Positions 8,263-16,350 of a stretch of DNA of 64,000 nucleotides are shown here, piece by piece. The notes beneath the pieces were generated by a model. The model worked only from the letters and a program-made list of their open reading frames with translations, ran no database searches and was not told the DNA's origin. A program made the position numbers and the translations under genes. Source of the stretch: Calothrix sp. PCC 7103 (GTDB taxonomy: Bacteria > Cyanobacteriota > Cyanobacteriia > Cyanobacteriales > Nostocaceae); assembly GCF_000331305.1 (NCBI RefSeq), contig NZ_KB217478.1, forward strand, positions 4,738,296-4,802,295, in the 5' to 3' direction. Position 1 is the first letter of the stretch, and every line of letters starts with the position of its first letter.

Positions 8263-9201
8263 TCACGCACCCGAAGAATGTTGGGCTACTAGCCTGCGAA
8301 TTTCGTTACTTACGGCATCTGGTTGTTCTAACATTGCTAGATGTCCACAGTTGGGTATTTCTATGACGTTATCACCGCTGTATTGAAATGAGGGATGGAA
8401 GCTTGCTAGGTGACGGACGTACTTCGGTTCCATTACTTTATCTTCGGCGCCTGTAAGGAAGTAAACTGGTTGCACAAGTTGGGCTACTAGTTGAGGCAAT
8501 GTATTTACTTCTTCTTCTGTTGTAGATTCAAGCAGTGTGCCTAATGCCGCTTCTGGATCTGCTACAACAAAATCGATTACTCGCTGCCTTGCCCAGTGTC
8601 TATCTAAGGGACGCGCTACACTGGCTCTGGAAAATAACAAATCGATTAATGGCACTTGAGAAAGCCAACGAGGACGTACTTGTAAAAATTTTTGCCCTGC
8701 TAATCGAAATTGCTCGAATGCTTCTTTTAAGTAAATTCCACCCCCGGAATTGATACAAATAACACCTTTAATTGTGTCAGGAAGTTTAGCCGCAGCCCAA
8801 AGAGCGATTGTTCCTCCTAACGAATGACCAACCAACCAAGCGCTTTTAATTTGAAGTTTTTGTAAAAGAGTTATTAAATCTTGAGCATAAGCTGCCGGAG
8901 TATAAAGCGATTCAAAGGGATGTGTCACATCACTATTATAATCACTGCCATAATTGGGAGTTAGGTTTGACGAAGTAACTAATTCACGAGCGTTTTTGCT
9001 ATGTGTAGACGCTTGTGATTCGCCAAAACCTCTAAGGTCATAAGATAAACACTGAATATCAACCCCGATACGAGAAATTATAGGCTGCCAGTATCCACGA
9101 CTATTTAGCCAACCGTGGATAAAAACTATAGTGTCGGGGCATGACGTAGGTTTTGAGAACTCGTATGCGTGTAATACGCTTCTAATTTCTATGGTTGCCA
9201 T
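8263..9201 (-). CDS. Alpha/beta-fold hydrolase
   Basis: The 312-residue protein has an oxyanion-loop H-G-W after a beta strand (F-I-H-G-W, near residue 29), the nucleophile elbow G-H-S-L-G-G near 126, an acid candidate in T-G-A-E-D-K and the catalytic His in N-C-G-H-L-A-M-L-E-Q-P, so the Ser-Asp-His triad is complete. There is no signal peptide, suggesting a cytosolic enzyme. The substrate cannot be inferred. It is convergent with tsaD. Its long insertion around residues 65-90 is the most variable part. Confidence 0.88.
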   Translation of the reverse strand: MATIEIRSVLHAYEFSKPTSCPDTIVFIHGWLNSRGYWQPIISRIGVDIQCLSYDLRGFGESQASTHSKNARELVTSSNLTPNYGSDYNSDVTHPFESLYTPAAYAQDLITLLQKLQIKSAWLVGHSLGGTIALWAAAKLPDTIKGVICINSGGGIYLKEAFEQFRLAGQKFLQVRPRWLSQVPLIDLLFSRASVARPLDRHWARQRVIDFVVADPEAALGTLLESTTEEEVNTLPQLVAQLVQPVYFLTGAEDKVMEPKYVRHLASFHPSFQYSGDNVIEIPNCGHLAMLEQPDAVSNEIRRLVAQHSSGA

Positions 9202-9294
9202 ACCTCTATGGTACAGTAGCGCTCGTAAGCATGTAACTGAATATGAATTTACAAGGGTAATTGAATAAAGTTTAAGCGTATAAATTAAAATTAT

Positions 9295-10014
9295 TTACCT
9301 GCCAAGTAATCTCGTTCGCACCCCTTCAGCAATTTTATGACCTAAGTACTCAGGTATCAAACTTTCGTTAGGCCCGAGTAAGTAAAGAATTAAACGAGTA
9401 CGTCCACGCCATACTAGTAAATTAGCATTCACGACTAACAGGTCTTCTTGCCATATGGCGTACATGACTTTGTAAAATAAACCTGGTTGATTGTCTGCTT
9501 CGATTACTAATGCAGGCAGGTGAAACACTGGGTCTACATAAAACTCCGTCTGAACTTGCTCTAAACCAGCATCTAAATTAAATTCCACCGCTAGCATTTC
9601 TTCGACTTCAAACCGACCACCTAATGCTTCACGTATTGCACGGCAAACATTTTCAGCAGTTTTATCGGTCAGCGATTTACTTCCACGCGATACTATCAGC
9701 TTCATAAAAACTAGCATCGGTGGTTTGATTTGACCGTATAACGAAAGTGAATGGATTGTTAGTCCATAAGCTGCTAGTACACCAAAAATATCGCTAAGAA
9801 GGAATGATTGATTCCGGTAAGCGAAATGCAAAGCGCTTTTACTTCCCTCGGTTTTTAATTCAATAACGGCACGTCGAGTTTTATATAACCGATAAGCTAG
9901 ACGTAAATTTTGCAGTTGAATTTCGCTGCTCACAAATTGCTCGTAAAACTGGGGAAACGCTCGATTAAAGCGTTTGAGAAGTTCTAGGGTAGAAATTTTT
10001 AATCCAGTTGCCAT
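9295..10014 (-). CDS. ACT-domain protein, GlnD C-terminus-like
   Basis: The 239-residue protein contains two ACT-like modules, one near residues 68-125 (F-L-L-S-D-I-F-G-V-L-A-A-Y-G-L-T-I-H-S-L-S-L-Y) and one near 170-225 (L-V-I-E-A-D-N-Q-P-G-L-F-Y-K-V-M-Y-A-I). The D-N-x-P-G-L-F/L pattern resembles the C-terminal ACT domains of PII uridylyltransferase, but no nucleotidyltransferase or HD domain is present. It is probably a stand-alone amino-acid-binding regulator. A roughly 285-base region separates it from the divergent acetyltransferase gene; I see no gene in that region. Confidence 0.75.
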   Translation of the reverse strand: MATGLKISTLELLKRFNRAFPQFYEQFVSSEIQLQNLRLAYRLYKTRRAVIELKTEGSKSALHFAYRNQSFLLSDIFGVLAAYGLTIHSLSLYGQIKPPMLVFMKLIVSRGSKSLTDKTAENVCRAIREALGGRFEVEEMLAVEFNLDAGLEQVQTEFYVDPVFHLPALVIEADNQPGLFYKVMYAIWQEDLLVVNANLLVWRGRTRLILYLLGPNESLIPEYLGHKIAEGVRTRLLGR

Positions 10015-10298
10015 TATAAGTTTTTGGTAGTAGGTAGTAATTAACAGGCATCAAACCGAAAAATAAGACCTTAAAAGTACAGCAATATTATCCGGAGTCT
10101 TGCAACAAAGTGCTACAGTTGAAATTGATTGATTTGAAATAAGCTTTGAAAATGGTAAAGGTAAATTCGATATGCGATTCATTGCACTTAACATCAGTTT
10201 AAGTGTGACACGTCCTATTCTGTTACCACCACAAACAAGCTTATCAAGATTCATGAGAGTGGAAACTCCCTCAGTTATACTACCCGAACCACCTGGCA

Positions 10299-10847
10299 AT
10301 GGGTTTTTGGAAAACTTGGTTTAGTACGTCGGAGACTGCGGCAACCCGCACGACTCCAGAAGAAGAGCAAATTATGGATGCAAACGGTAAGTCCATTCCC
10401 AATGGCGCCACCGATGCTTCCAAAGCAGAAACTCGTATTGTTTTTAGTACCGAGCGCGACATTGACCTTTACGAACTCGAAGAACTTTGTGATGCGGTTG
10501 GTTGGTCACGTCGTCCTTTACGAAAAGTCAAAAAAGCTATTGAGCATAGTTTTCTTGTTGCCTCAATGTGGCAGGTTCGAGGAAACCAACGGCGCCTAAT
10601 TGGTTTTGCCCGCGCAACCTCAGACCACGCATTTAACGCCACAATATGGGATGTGGTCGTTCATCCAGACTACCAAGGAAAAGGTCTGGGTAAGGCACTG
10701 ATGAAATATGTACTCAAAAAACTTAGAAGCGAGGAAATTAGCAACGTCACACTCTTTGCTGACCCTCATGTCGTTGATTTTTATCGTGGCTTAGGTTTTA
10801 TGCCTGACCCCGAAGGTATTAAAGGTATGTTTTGGTATCCTCAGTAA
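10299..10847 (+). CDS. GNAT acetyltransferase of the Ycf52/plastid NSI type
   Basis: The 182-residue protein carries a GNAT domain (about 50-180) with the acetyl-CoA-binding segment [15 protein letters not shown] and the strand I-G-F-A-R-A-T-S-D. The V-G-W-S-R-R-P block and overall pattern match Ycf52, encoded in red algal plastids, and its plant homologues (NSI/SNAT), which acetylate photosynthesis-related proteins or serotonin. The first 45 residues are polar and probably disordered. A second, shorter relative lies at 15266-15733 with the same G-F-A-R-A-T-S-D and A-T-I-W-D-V-V/I-H-P-D-Y motifs. The substrate is not determined here. Confidence 0.82.
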   Translation: MGFWKTWFSTSETAATRTTPEEEQIMDANGKSIPNGATDASKAETRIVFSTERDIDLYELEELCDAVGWSRRPLRKVKKAIEHSFLVASMWQVRGNQRRLIGFARATSDHAFNATIWDVVVHPDYQGKGLGKALMKYVLKKLRSEEISNVTLFADPHVVDFYRGLGFMPDPEGIKGMFWYPQ

Positions 10848-10998
10848 ACTCATGTAGTATGCTTACTTAGTACAAAAATGACACGTAAAAATTAGAAGAA
10901 AATAAAAATAATATTTTTCTTGTAAAATAGCGGCTTTGTATGCTAACTTTATTTAAGTTGGATAACTCGTTCATCGAGAAAGCAACTTAAGTAAAAAA

Positions 10999-11072
10999 CG
11001 GGATGTAGCGCAGCTTGGTAGCGCGCCTGCTTTGGGAGCAGGATGCCGCAGGTTCGAATCCTGTCATCCCGA
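10999..11072 (+). tRNA. trnP: tRNA-Pro(UGG)
   Basis: The acceptor arms CGGGATG (10999-11005) and CATCCCG (11065-11071) pair, followed by discriminator A. The D-arm contains GCGC...GCGC, and the anticodon stem CCTGC/GCAGG encloses a TTTGGGA loop with anticodon TGG. The T-arm reads AGGTTCGAATCCT-like sequence. CCA is not encoded. UGG reads all four proline codons when modified. Confidence 0.95.
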
Positions 11073-11090
11073 TATTATATTAATTTCTAT

Positions 11091-11120
11091 AAACCCAGAT
11101 TAATTAATCTTGGGTTTTTT
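11091..11120 (+). terminator. Rho-independent terminator after tRNA-Pro
   Basis: AACCCAGATTAA pairs with TTAATCTTGGGTT (one bulged base) and is followed by TTTTTT. It begins 19 bases after the tRNA. Confidence 0.85.
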
Positions 11121-11658
11121 AGTATGAGTGATTAAAAAATAAAATTTAATCTAAGTTTTATTGTTTGAAATGCTCTTGACTCAGAGTTTTTACTTGCATA
11201 GGATGTGTACTTGTTTGAATCTGTATTCAAACATTTAGAGCGCTTGCAAAATTGAATAACGTTCCTTAGATAAGACATCACGTTCTTATTGATGAGTTAA
11301 TTGCGTTATCGAAATGAGTGAAAACCGAAGTAAAAATTTATGACTTAAAACAATTGCAAGTTATTTTACACGGAACGATTCATTTTATGGCGCCGTCGAA
11401 TATAACAGATAAAGACAATTACATTTGCATCCGTCACGCTCTGAGAAGTGAAAATCAGATTTTCATCGTTTGAACGTGTCAGTTCTACACGCATTGCTAG
11501 GTATATAGTCGATGCTTATGGAACATAACCAATGCTTAAAAAAATAGTGCTATTAGTTGGCTAAGACGGTACTATAGCTAGAACTACTAAAACTATTTAC
11601 CGCTCAACCAAACTAAAATCTCGGCTTGATAAAAGTTTTAATTGTGTTAGGAGAGGTT
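11121..11658. other. 538-base intergenic region with no gene recognised
   Basis: No reading frame with convincing coding character was found on either strand. Small inverted repeats occur (TGTTTGAAT...ATTCAAACA near 11210-11232 and TGAAAATCAGATTTTCA near 11450), along with one GGCGCC. The final 30 bases hold the tic22 ribosome-binding site. It presumably carries the tic22 promoter and possibly a small RNA, which cannot be shown by reading. Confidence 0.4.
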
Positions 11659-12483
11659 ATGAAATCATTGATTCGCTGGGGCACAACATTAGGTATAGTC
11701 GGAAGTACTGTATTAACAACAGTATTAGGTGGTTTCATCCCAGCGTTTGCTTTATCAGAGCAACAAATCAAAGAAAAATTGGATGCTGTACCAGTTTGGA
11801 TGATTACCAACCCTCAAGGTTTGCCACTTAGTCGTCAGCTACCTGCAGCTTCGGACGGCAAAAAAGCACCTGCTGGTTCGGTGACAGGAGTTTATATGAG
11901 CAAAACAGAAGCTCAAGCTTTTATTAAAGAACTGCAAGCTGTCAAAAACCCTGACCCCAAAATGGCAGAAATGTTAAAAAGCTTGCAGGCAACAGCAGTA
12001 CCTTTAGGCAGCATTTATCAACAGTTACAGCAAACAAAGAACCAAAATGAGCGCTTACAGTTTGCTTTTAAACCAGTTGACCAAGAAATTAAAGGAGCTA
12101 TGGACTTGCTCCGTGCGAGTGGTCAAGATGTCAAACAGTTTAGAAGCGTACCTGTGTTTATGGTACGATTTGCACCCGACAAAGGATATGTTCCGATTCA
12201 ACTCGGTCAAAACAAACAAGAGTATTTTCCACTGTTTATGAGTAAGCAAGATGCTTTGGCTTTACTAAATCAAGTTAAGCCAAAGTTTCCTAAAGCTGAC
12301 ATCCAAGTTGTTGATGTCGATGGTGTACTCAAAACAATGCAAGATAAAAACGACAAGTGGCTTGAGCAAGTAGTATTCTTCCCATCTCCAGAAGCACGCG
12401 AATATATCCGTACATTATCTAGCAACAACCCACAGCAAAAACCAAACCAACAACCAGCTAATCGTCCAGCTCCCAAAAAGTAA
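11659..12483 (+). CDS. tic22: Tic22-like periplasmic protein
   Basis: Cyanobacterial Tic22 is a periplasmic/thylakoid-lumen chaperone-like factor involved in outer-membrane biogenesis and related to the chloroplast import protein Tic22. The ATG at 11659 follows a good TAGGAGAGG ribosome-binding site and gives 274 residues; an upstream start at 11626 is less likely. A signal peptide spans residues 1-31 (hydrophobic G-T-T-L-G-I-V-G-S-T-V-L-T-T-V, cleavage after F-A-L). The mature protein has the duplicated V-P-V-W/F-M pattern (A-V-P-V-W-M-I and S-V-P-V-F-M-V) and G-V-Y-M-S-K-T-E-A typical of the family. The tail is Pro/Asn/Gln-rich. It lies alone, followed by a MITE-like repeat. Confidence 0.88.
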   Translation: MKSLIRWGTTLGIVGSTVLTTVLGGFIPAFALSEQQIKEKLDAVPVWMITNPQGLPLSRQLPAASDGKKAPAGSVTGVYMSKTEAQAFIKELQAVKNPDPKMAEMLKSLQATAVPLGSIYQQLQQTKNQNERLQFAFKPVDQEIKGAMDLLRASGQDVKQFRSVPVFMVRFAPDKGYVPIQLGQNKQEYFPLFMSKQDALALLNQVKPKFPKADIQVVDVDGVLKTMQDKNDKWLEQVVFFPSPEAREYIRTLSSNNPQQKPNQQPANRPAPKK

Positions 12484-12503
12484 GATCATATGGAGATAGG
12501 GTA

Positions 12504-12607
12504 ATATCATGTCCGGGAGCGTAACCATAATAAAATCATTGTAGAGACGCGATTAATCGCGTCTCTACGTGACGTGGTAATTATGGGTAATCAACCGGAC
12601 ATGATAT
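12504..12607. mobile_element. 104-bp MITE-like element with 13-bp terminal inverted repeats
   Basis: ATATCATGTCCGG at the left end is repeated in exact inverse at the right end. Inside is a perfect 28-bp palindrome (12541-12568; half GTAGAGACGCGATT) that recurs at 35903-35931, 40586-40613 and, with a changed core, 44925-44952. There is no coding capacity. It lies between tic22 and prmC. Confidence 0.65.
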
Positions 12608-12638
12608 AACTCTCTGTCTCCACATCTCCCCTTCTGTT

Positions 12639-13550
12639 ATGGCTGAATATCCTTACTCAATTTCTGGTTTACAACTTTGGCAATGGCGCCTTGAAGCAAT
12701 TGCAGATGCCGTTCAACATGACGTAGAAGTTGCAGAAGTAGATTGGTTACTTAGGGGAATTACACAGTTAGATGGTTTAGGATTACGTTTAGGGTCGTAC
12801 AAAGACCAAGCTCAAATCAACATCAAGTTAAAGATTGAAGAATTAGATGCATTATGGCAAAAACGTCTAAAAGAACGTTTGCCTGTGCAGTATATTGCTT
12901 CATCTCAACCTTGGCGCCAATTTGAGCTATGCGTATCACCCTCCGTTTTAATACCAAGACCAGAAACAGAGTATTTAATAGACTTGGCAATTGAGAAAGC
13001 AAAAAATAATAGCATTCTTCAATTTGGGAATTGGGCAGATTTGGGAACTGGAAGCGGCGCCATTGCGATTGGACTTGCTGATGCTTTTAAGCAAGCAACT
13101 ATTCATGCTGTTGATGTCAGTCCCGAAGCTCTTAAAATAGCTTCAGCAAATACTCGTAATTTAGACTTTGAAGGACGTATAAAATTTTATCAGGGTAACT
13201 GGTGGGAACCTTTAACTTTATTCAAAGGTAAATTTAGCGGTATGGTTTCCAATCCACCATATATTCCCACAAGTACTGTACTGACTTTACAACCAGAAGT
13301 TGTGAATCATGAGCCACATTTAGCATTAGATGGTGGAACTGATGGTTTAGATTGTATCCGTCAATTAATTACATCATCACCAGAATATTTACAACCTGGT
13401 GGAGTCTGGCTAATTGAAATGATGGCAGGACAAGCGGATACTGTTTTCCAACTTTTACAAAACCACGGTAGTTATTGCAATATAGAAATTCATAGTGATT
13501 TTTCTGGGATTGAAAGATTCGCGGTTGCTTATAATAAGGAGCGGGTTTAG
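12639..13550 (+). CDS. prmC: Peptide chain release factor N5-glutamine methyltransferase
   Basis: PrmC methylates the GGQ glutamine of release factors RF1 and RF2 using SAM. The 303-residue protein has the helical N-terminal domain, the P-R-P-E-T-E motif linking to the Rossmann fold, the SAM loop D-L-G-T-G-S-G-A-I-A-I and the catalytic N-P-P-Y-I motif. All are intact and at usual spacing. It is followed 76 bases later by tsaC; prmC and the YrdC/Sua5 family are also linked in many other bacteria. Confidence 0.95.
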   Translation: MAEYPYSISGLQLWQWRLEAIADAVQHDVEVAEVDWLLRGITQLDGLGLRLGSYKDQAQINIKLKIEELDALWQKRLKERLPVQYIASSQPWRQFELCVSPSVLIPRPETEYLIDLAIEKAKNNSILQFGNWADLGTGSGAIAIGLADAFKQATIHAVDVSPEALKIASANTRNLDFEGRIKFYQGNWWEPLTLFKGKFSGMVSNPPYIPTSTVLTLQPEVVNHEPHLALDGGTDGLDCIRQLITSSPEYLQPGGVWLIEMMAGQADTVFQLLQNHGSYCNIEIHSDFSGIERFAVAYNKERV

Positions 13551-13626
13551 CTAAATTTTGATTATTAAGTAGGATATGGGTTAACCCGCCCTTACAATAG
13601 GTGTGATATCTGTCCGTACAAAATAT

Positions 13627-14214
13627 ATGTCTCAAGTTTCAATGGATGCGCTGATTGATGGAGCGCGTAAAGGTTTACTAGTAAGCTTTCCCACTGATAC
13701 TGTTCCAGCACTTGCAGCAAAGCCAGAACATGCCGATTTGATTTACACTGCAAAACAACGTAGTTTAGATAAGCCTTTAATTTTAATGGCAGCAAGTCCA
13801 TCTGAATTGTGGAATTTTGTAGATGGTAGTAAATATGAATTAGAAATTTGGCGCCAAGTCGCAGCTAAATATTTGCCTGGTGCATTAACAATGGTGTTAC
13901 CAACAGTAGCGCTTGTTGCAAAAACAATGAATCTAAATGACCCTACAACAATTGGTGTACGGGTGCCAGCAAGTGAAATCGCGTGTTCAATTTTGGCACA
14001 AACTGGCCCTTTGGCTACTACAAGCGCAAACCTATCAGGTCAAAGTGCTTTGCTAACTATGACAGAAATTGCTAAACAGTTTCCACAAGTGCTTACACTG
14101 CTTGATAGTCAATGCCAAGATACTGCTGCCATTGGAGTCCCTTCAACCGTCATAAAATGGAATGGTAATAATTGGGATATTTTGCGACAAGGCGCCTTAA
14201 AATTTATAAACTAA
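13627..14214 (+). CDS. tsaC: L-threonylcarbamoyladenylate synthase
   Basis: TsaC condenses threonine, bicarbonate and ATP into threonylcarbamoyl-AMP, the donor used by the TsaD complex. The 195-residue YrdC-domain protein carries the expected F-P-T-D-T-V loop, K-x-R-x-x-x-K-P (K-Q-R-S-L-D-K-P), G-V-R-V-P and T-S-A-N-L-S-G motifs. The frame allows a GTG at 13603, but the ATG at 13627 gives a better N-terminus. It has no Sua5 C-terminal domain. It lies downstream of prmC, and its stop codon merges with the first copy of a palindromic repeat. Confidence 0.92.
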   Translation: MSQVSMDALIDGARKGLLVSFPTDTVPALAAKPEHADLIYTAKQRSLDKPLILMAASPSELWNFVDGSKYELEIWRQVAAKYLPGALTMVLPTVALVAKTMNLNDPTTIGVRVPASEIACSILAQTGPLATTSANLSGQSALLTMTEIAKQFPQVLTLLDSQCQDTAAIGVPSTVIKWNGNNWDILRQGALKFIN

Positions 14215-14346
14215 GAAACCCGGTTTCTAGGCATTCATTGTCGTAGACAAATCATAATTTTAATTACAATATTTAAAAAAATAAACCGGGTTTCTACACA
14301 AAATCATAATTTTGATTACAATATTTAAAAAAATAAACCGGGTTCC
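14214..14346. repeat. Palindrome AGAAACCCGGTTTCT plus two tandem copies of a ~52-bp unit
   Basis: The palindrome at 14214-14228 is followed by two near-identical units starting at about 14250 and 14302. Each is AATCATAATTT(T), an AT-rich tract and AAACCGGGTT(T/C)CT. The unit has evidently been tandemly duplicated. It fills the tsaC to 14380 gap. Confidence 0.8.
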
Positions 14347-14379
14347 TCGGATTTTATTCTCAGTTAATGGCAGCAAATT

Positions 14380-15315
14380 ATGAATTGGAACAATTGGATA
14401 TATTTAGCGGTAGGACTAATAATTGGCACCGGATTCCGTAGTTTTTTTACTAACATAAAATCTAGGTCAATTGTATCAAAAAATTCGCATCAAGACGAAG
14501 TAAACGAACTCCGAAACCAAATTAAGCAATTAAACTTAGCATATAGTCTCGCGACTGAGATGAGCCAATTTAAAGCAGGTTTTTTAGCACGCACAACACA
14601 TGTACTGCGTTCACCGTTAAATGGTTTAATTGGTTTGCATCAGTTGATTTTATCTGATTTATGTGAAAGTCCAGAAGAAGAACGCCAATTTATCGTTGAT
14701 GCTCATGAACGAGCGTTAAAATTGCTGAAGTTAATTGATGAAATTCTCAATGTTGCTCGTGCAGAACGCGGTACTAATCGTCTAGATATGCAACCCCAAT
14801 CTTTGAATGAACTCTTACAAGAAGTTCATGATTTGATATATATGTTGGCAGAAAATCGTAATTATCCATTTAAAATTTTATTCCCCGACCCAGAAATATA
14901 CGTGTTGACAGATATTAAATGGCTACGGCAAGCACTAATAATTTTAATCGAGACTGTTATTACTCAAATGGAAGTACAAATGCAAGAAGGTAGTATTTGT
15001 GTATCTGTGTCAGGCGCCGATACAAACAAATATACTTACCTTTGGTTAGATGTACCAACTTATGCGTTTCCAAGCAGTGAAATAGTAAATCTAATGGATA
15101 TTGAAGCTCAACAAAACTTGAAAGAACTCGAAGACAATCCAATATCACCAGGTATGAAATTACTACTAGCCACAACTATACTTGAAGTATTAGGAGGCAA
15201 GCTTGAAGTTGTTCCATACCCAGACAACACACAACAATCACAACCAACAACGAGATTGCAAATGTCTATCCCCCTAGCACCTCTTGAAGCTGCATTGATG
15301 ATTGCAGCGAGTTAA
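14380..15315 (+). CDS. Histidine-kinase-like protein with degenerate ATPase domain
   Basis: The 311-residue protein has an N-terminal membrane helix (residues 4-20), a coiled segment, and a HisKA dimerisation helix with a recognisable H-box (T-T-H-V-L-R-S-P-L-N-G, His near residue 74). The following HATPase-like region keeps the general spacing (L-R-Q-A-L-I-I-L-I-E at the N-box position and S-P-G-M-K-L-L-L-A-T-T-I-L-E-V-L-G-G-K-L at the G2 position). It lacks the N-box Asn, the D-x-G-x-G motif and the G2 glycines. It is therefore probably unable to bind ATP normally and may act as a phosphotransfer or scaffold partner. Its 3' end overlaps the opposite-strand acetyltransferase by 50 bases. Confidence 0.75.
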   Translation: MNWNNWIYLAVGLIIGTGFRSFFTNIKSRSIVSKNSHQDEVNELRNQIKQLNLAYSLATEMSQFKAGFLARTTHVLRSPLNGLIGLHQLILSDLCESPEEERQFIVDAHERALKLLKLIDEILNVARAERGTNRLDMQPQSLNELLQEVHDLIYMLAENRNYPFKILFPDPEIYVLTDIKWLRQALIILIETVITQMEVQMQEGSICVSVSGADTNKYTYLWLDVPTYAFPSSEIVNLMDIEAQQNLKELEDNPISPGMKLLLATTILEVLGGKLEVVPYPDNTQQSQPTTRLQMSIPLAPLEAALMIAAS

Positions 15316-15733
15316 AGTGAGATTGATTGTATATAACCATTGTGGTTGTAGAATTTTTCTCAAACCCAATTTTTTCGTAAAATCCTTGTCGATGAGTTGT
15401 CATTAAGTATGTACGCTCAACTCGATTCACTTTAGGGTGACTCAAAACCGTTTCTACTAACTTGCTACCAAGTCCCTGAGAACGGTAATCAGGATGAATT
15501 ACAACGTCCCAAATTGTAGCTCTATATATACCGTCACTTGTTGCCCTTGCAAAACCTATCAATCTTTCCCCATCTTTAACTGTTATCACAGGTTCACTAT
15601 TAGCGACTGCGATACTTAAATCCTCAGTGCTGCGTTCAGATGCCCAAAATGCCGCAATTTTAAATAATTCCCGCAATTGCTCAAAGTCTACATCTGACTT
15701 GCGCTCGCTAAATTGAATGTGAGCATTACTCAT
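15266..15733 (-). CDS. GNAT acetyltransferase, second Ycf52-like paralogue
   Basis: Starting at the ATG at 15733, the protein has 155 residues; the open frame continues upstream to 15805, but that part does not look coding. It contains [30 protein letters not shown] (acetyl-CoA loop) and a late G-F-Y-E-K-I-G-F motif, so the fold is complete. Compared with the protein at 10299 it lacks the polar N-terminal extension and the V-G-W-S block. The last 16 codons overlap the convergent kinase-like gene. Substrate unknown. Confidence 0.82.
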   Translation of the reverse strand: MSNAHIQFSERKSDVDFEQLRELFKIAAFWASERSTEDLSIAVANSEPVITVKDGERLIGFARATSDGIYRATIWDVVIHPDYRSQGLGSKLVETVLSHPKVNRVERTYLMTTHRQGFYEKIGFEKNSTTTMVIYNQSHFNSLQSSMQLQEVLGG

Positions 15734-15878
15734 ATTGATAATACCAAATTCACAATTTTTACTTAATTTACTTACTTTTATTCTGCAAAATGTTTCACAA
15801 AACACATTTATGACTACTATTGTAATGATTTATATAAAAAAAGATTACAGTATGTTAAGGTTTGATAACAAGAAACCC

Positions 15879-15893
15879 AGAAACCCGGTTTCT
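15879..15893. repeat. AGAAACCCGGTTTCT palindrome touching a stop codon
   Basis: A perfect copy of the dispersed palindrome whose right end overlaps the stop of the minus-strand gene at 15892, suggesting insertion at or just beyond the gene end. A partial extra AGAAACCC copy directly precedes it. Confidence 0.7.
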
Positions 15894-16272
15894 ACTGAAA
15901 AATCCATTTCCATAAAGGATGTGTGGCGCCTTGTTCTCGAATCAGAAAGACTTGTTTTTCGAGACGTTCTCTATCGCGTTGAGGTAAACCAAATAAAATA
16001 TTTCTACTTTGCCAGACCAGTACAGATGTAGTCATCCCGATACAAAATGCTAAACCGAGGGTAGCTAGTGGGTGGAAGTAAAGACCGTAGCGCACAGCTA
16101 CCCATGTGAAATACTGGCGCCATAAAGCAATTTCTTCACGTAAATTCCATAGACAGATAGGAGCAATAAAAATCCACAGAAAACCAACAAATAACCACCG
16201 AGCATACACTGTGAGTCTGTGTAATTTCTGAACTTGTGCATTAAAAATAGGGTCTTTATCTAGATTTTCCAT
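15892..16272 (-). CDS. Conserved hypothetical membrane protein
   Basis: This 126-residue protein has two hydrophobic helices (about residues 24-44 and 66-86) separated by a polar loop with R-E-E-I-A-L-W-R-Q-Y-F, and a charged C-terminal tail (Q-R-D-R-E-R-L-E-K-Q). It lies 78 bases downstream of secF on the same strand and may be cotranscribed with the secD-secF operon. The family is not recognised. The well-formed membrane architecture and position support a real gene. Confidence 0.7.
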   Translation of the reverse strand: MENLDKDPIFNAQVQKLHRLTVYARWLFVGFLWIFIAPICLWNLREEIALWRQYFTWVAVRYGLYFHPLATLGLAFCIGMTTSVLVWQSRNILFGLPQRDRERLEKQVFLIREQGATHPLWKWIFQ

Positions 16273-16350
16273 GAAATCAGGAATTGAAAATATTAAGTAA
16301 AAGTGAAAGAAGCAGGGGGTGGATACCCTGCTGTCTTTATTTATCGATGT

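Noticed and set aside
10051-10299. Minus-strand frame between the ACT protein and the acetyltransferase
   Set aside because: It occupies a divergent promoter region, starts inside the acetyltransferase start region and has no recognisable features.
15734-15805. Upstream extension of the second GNAT protein
   Set aside because: The sequence before ATG 15733 lacks similarity to GNAT N-termini, and the ATG gives a complete domain.
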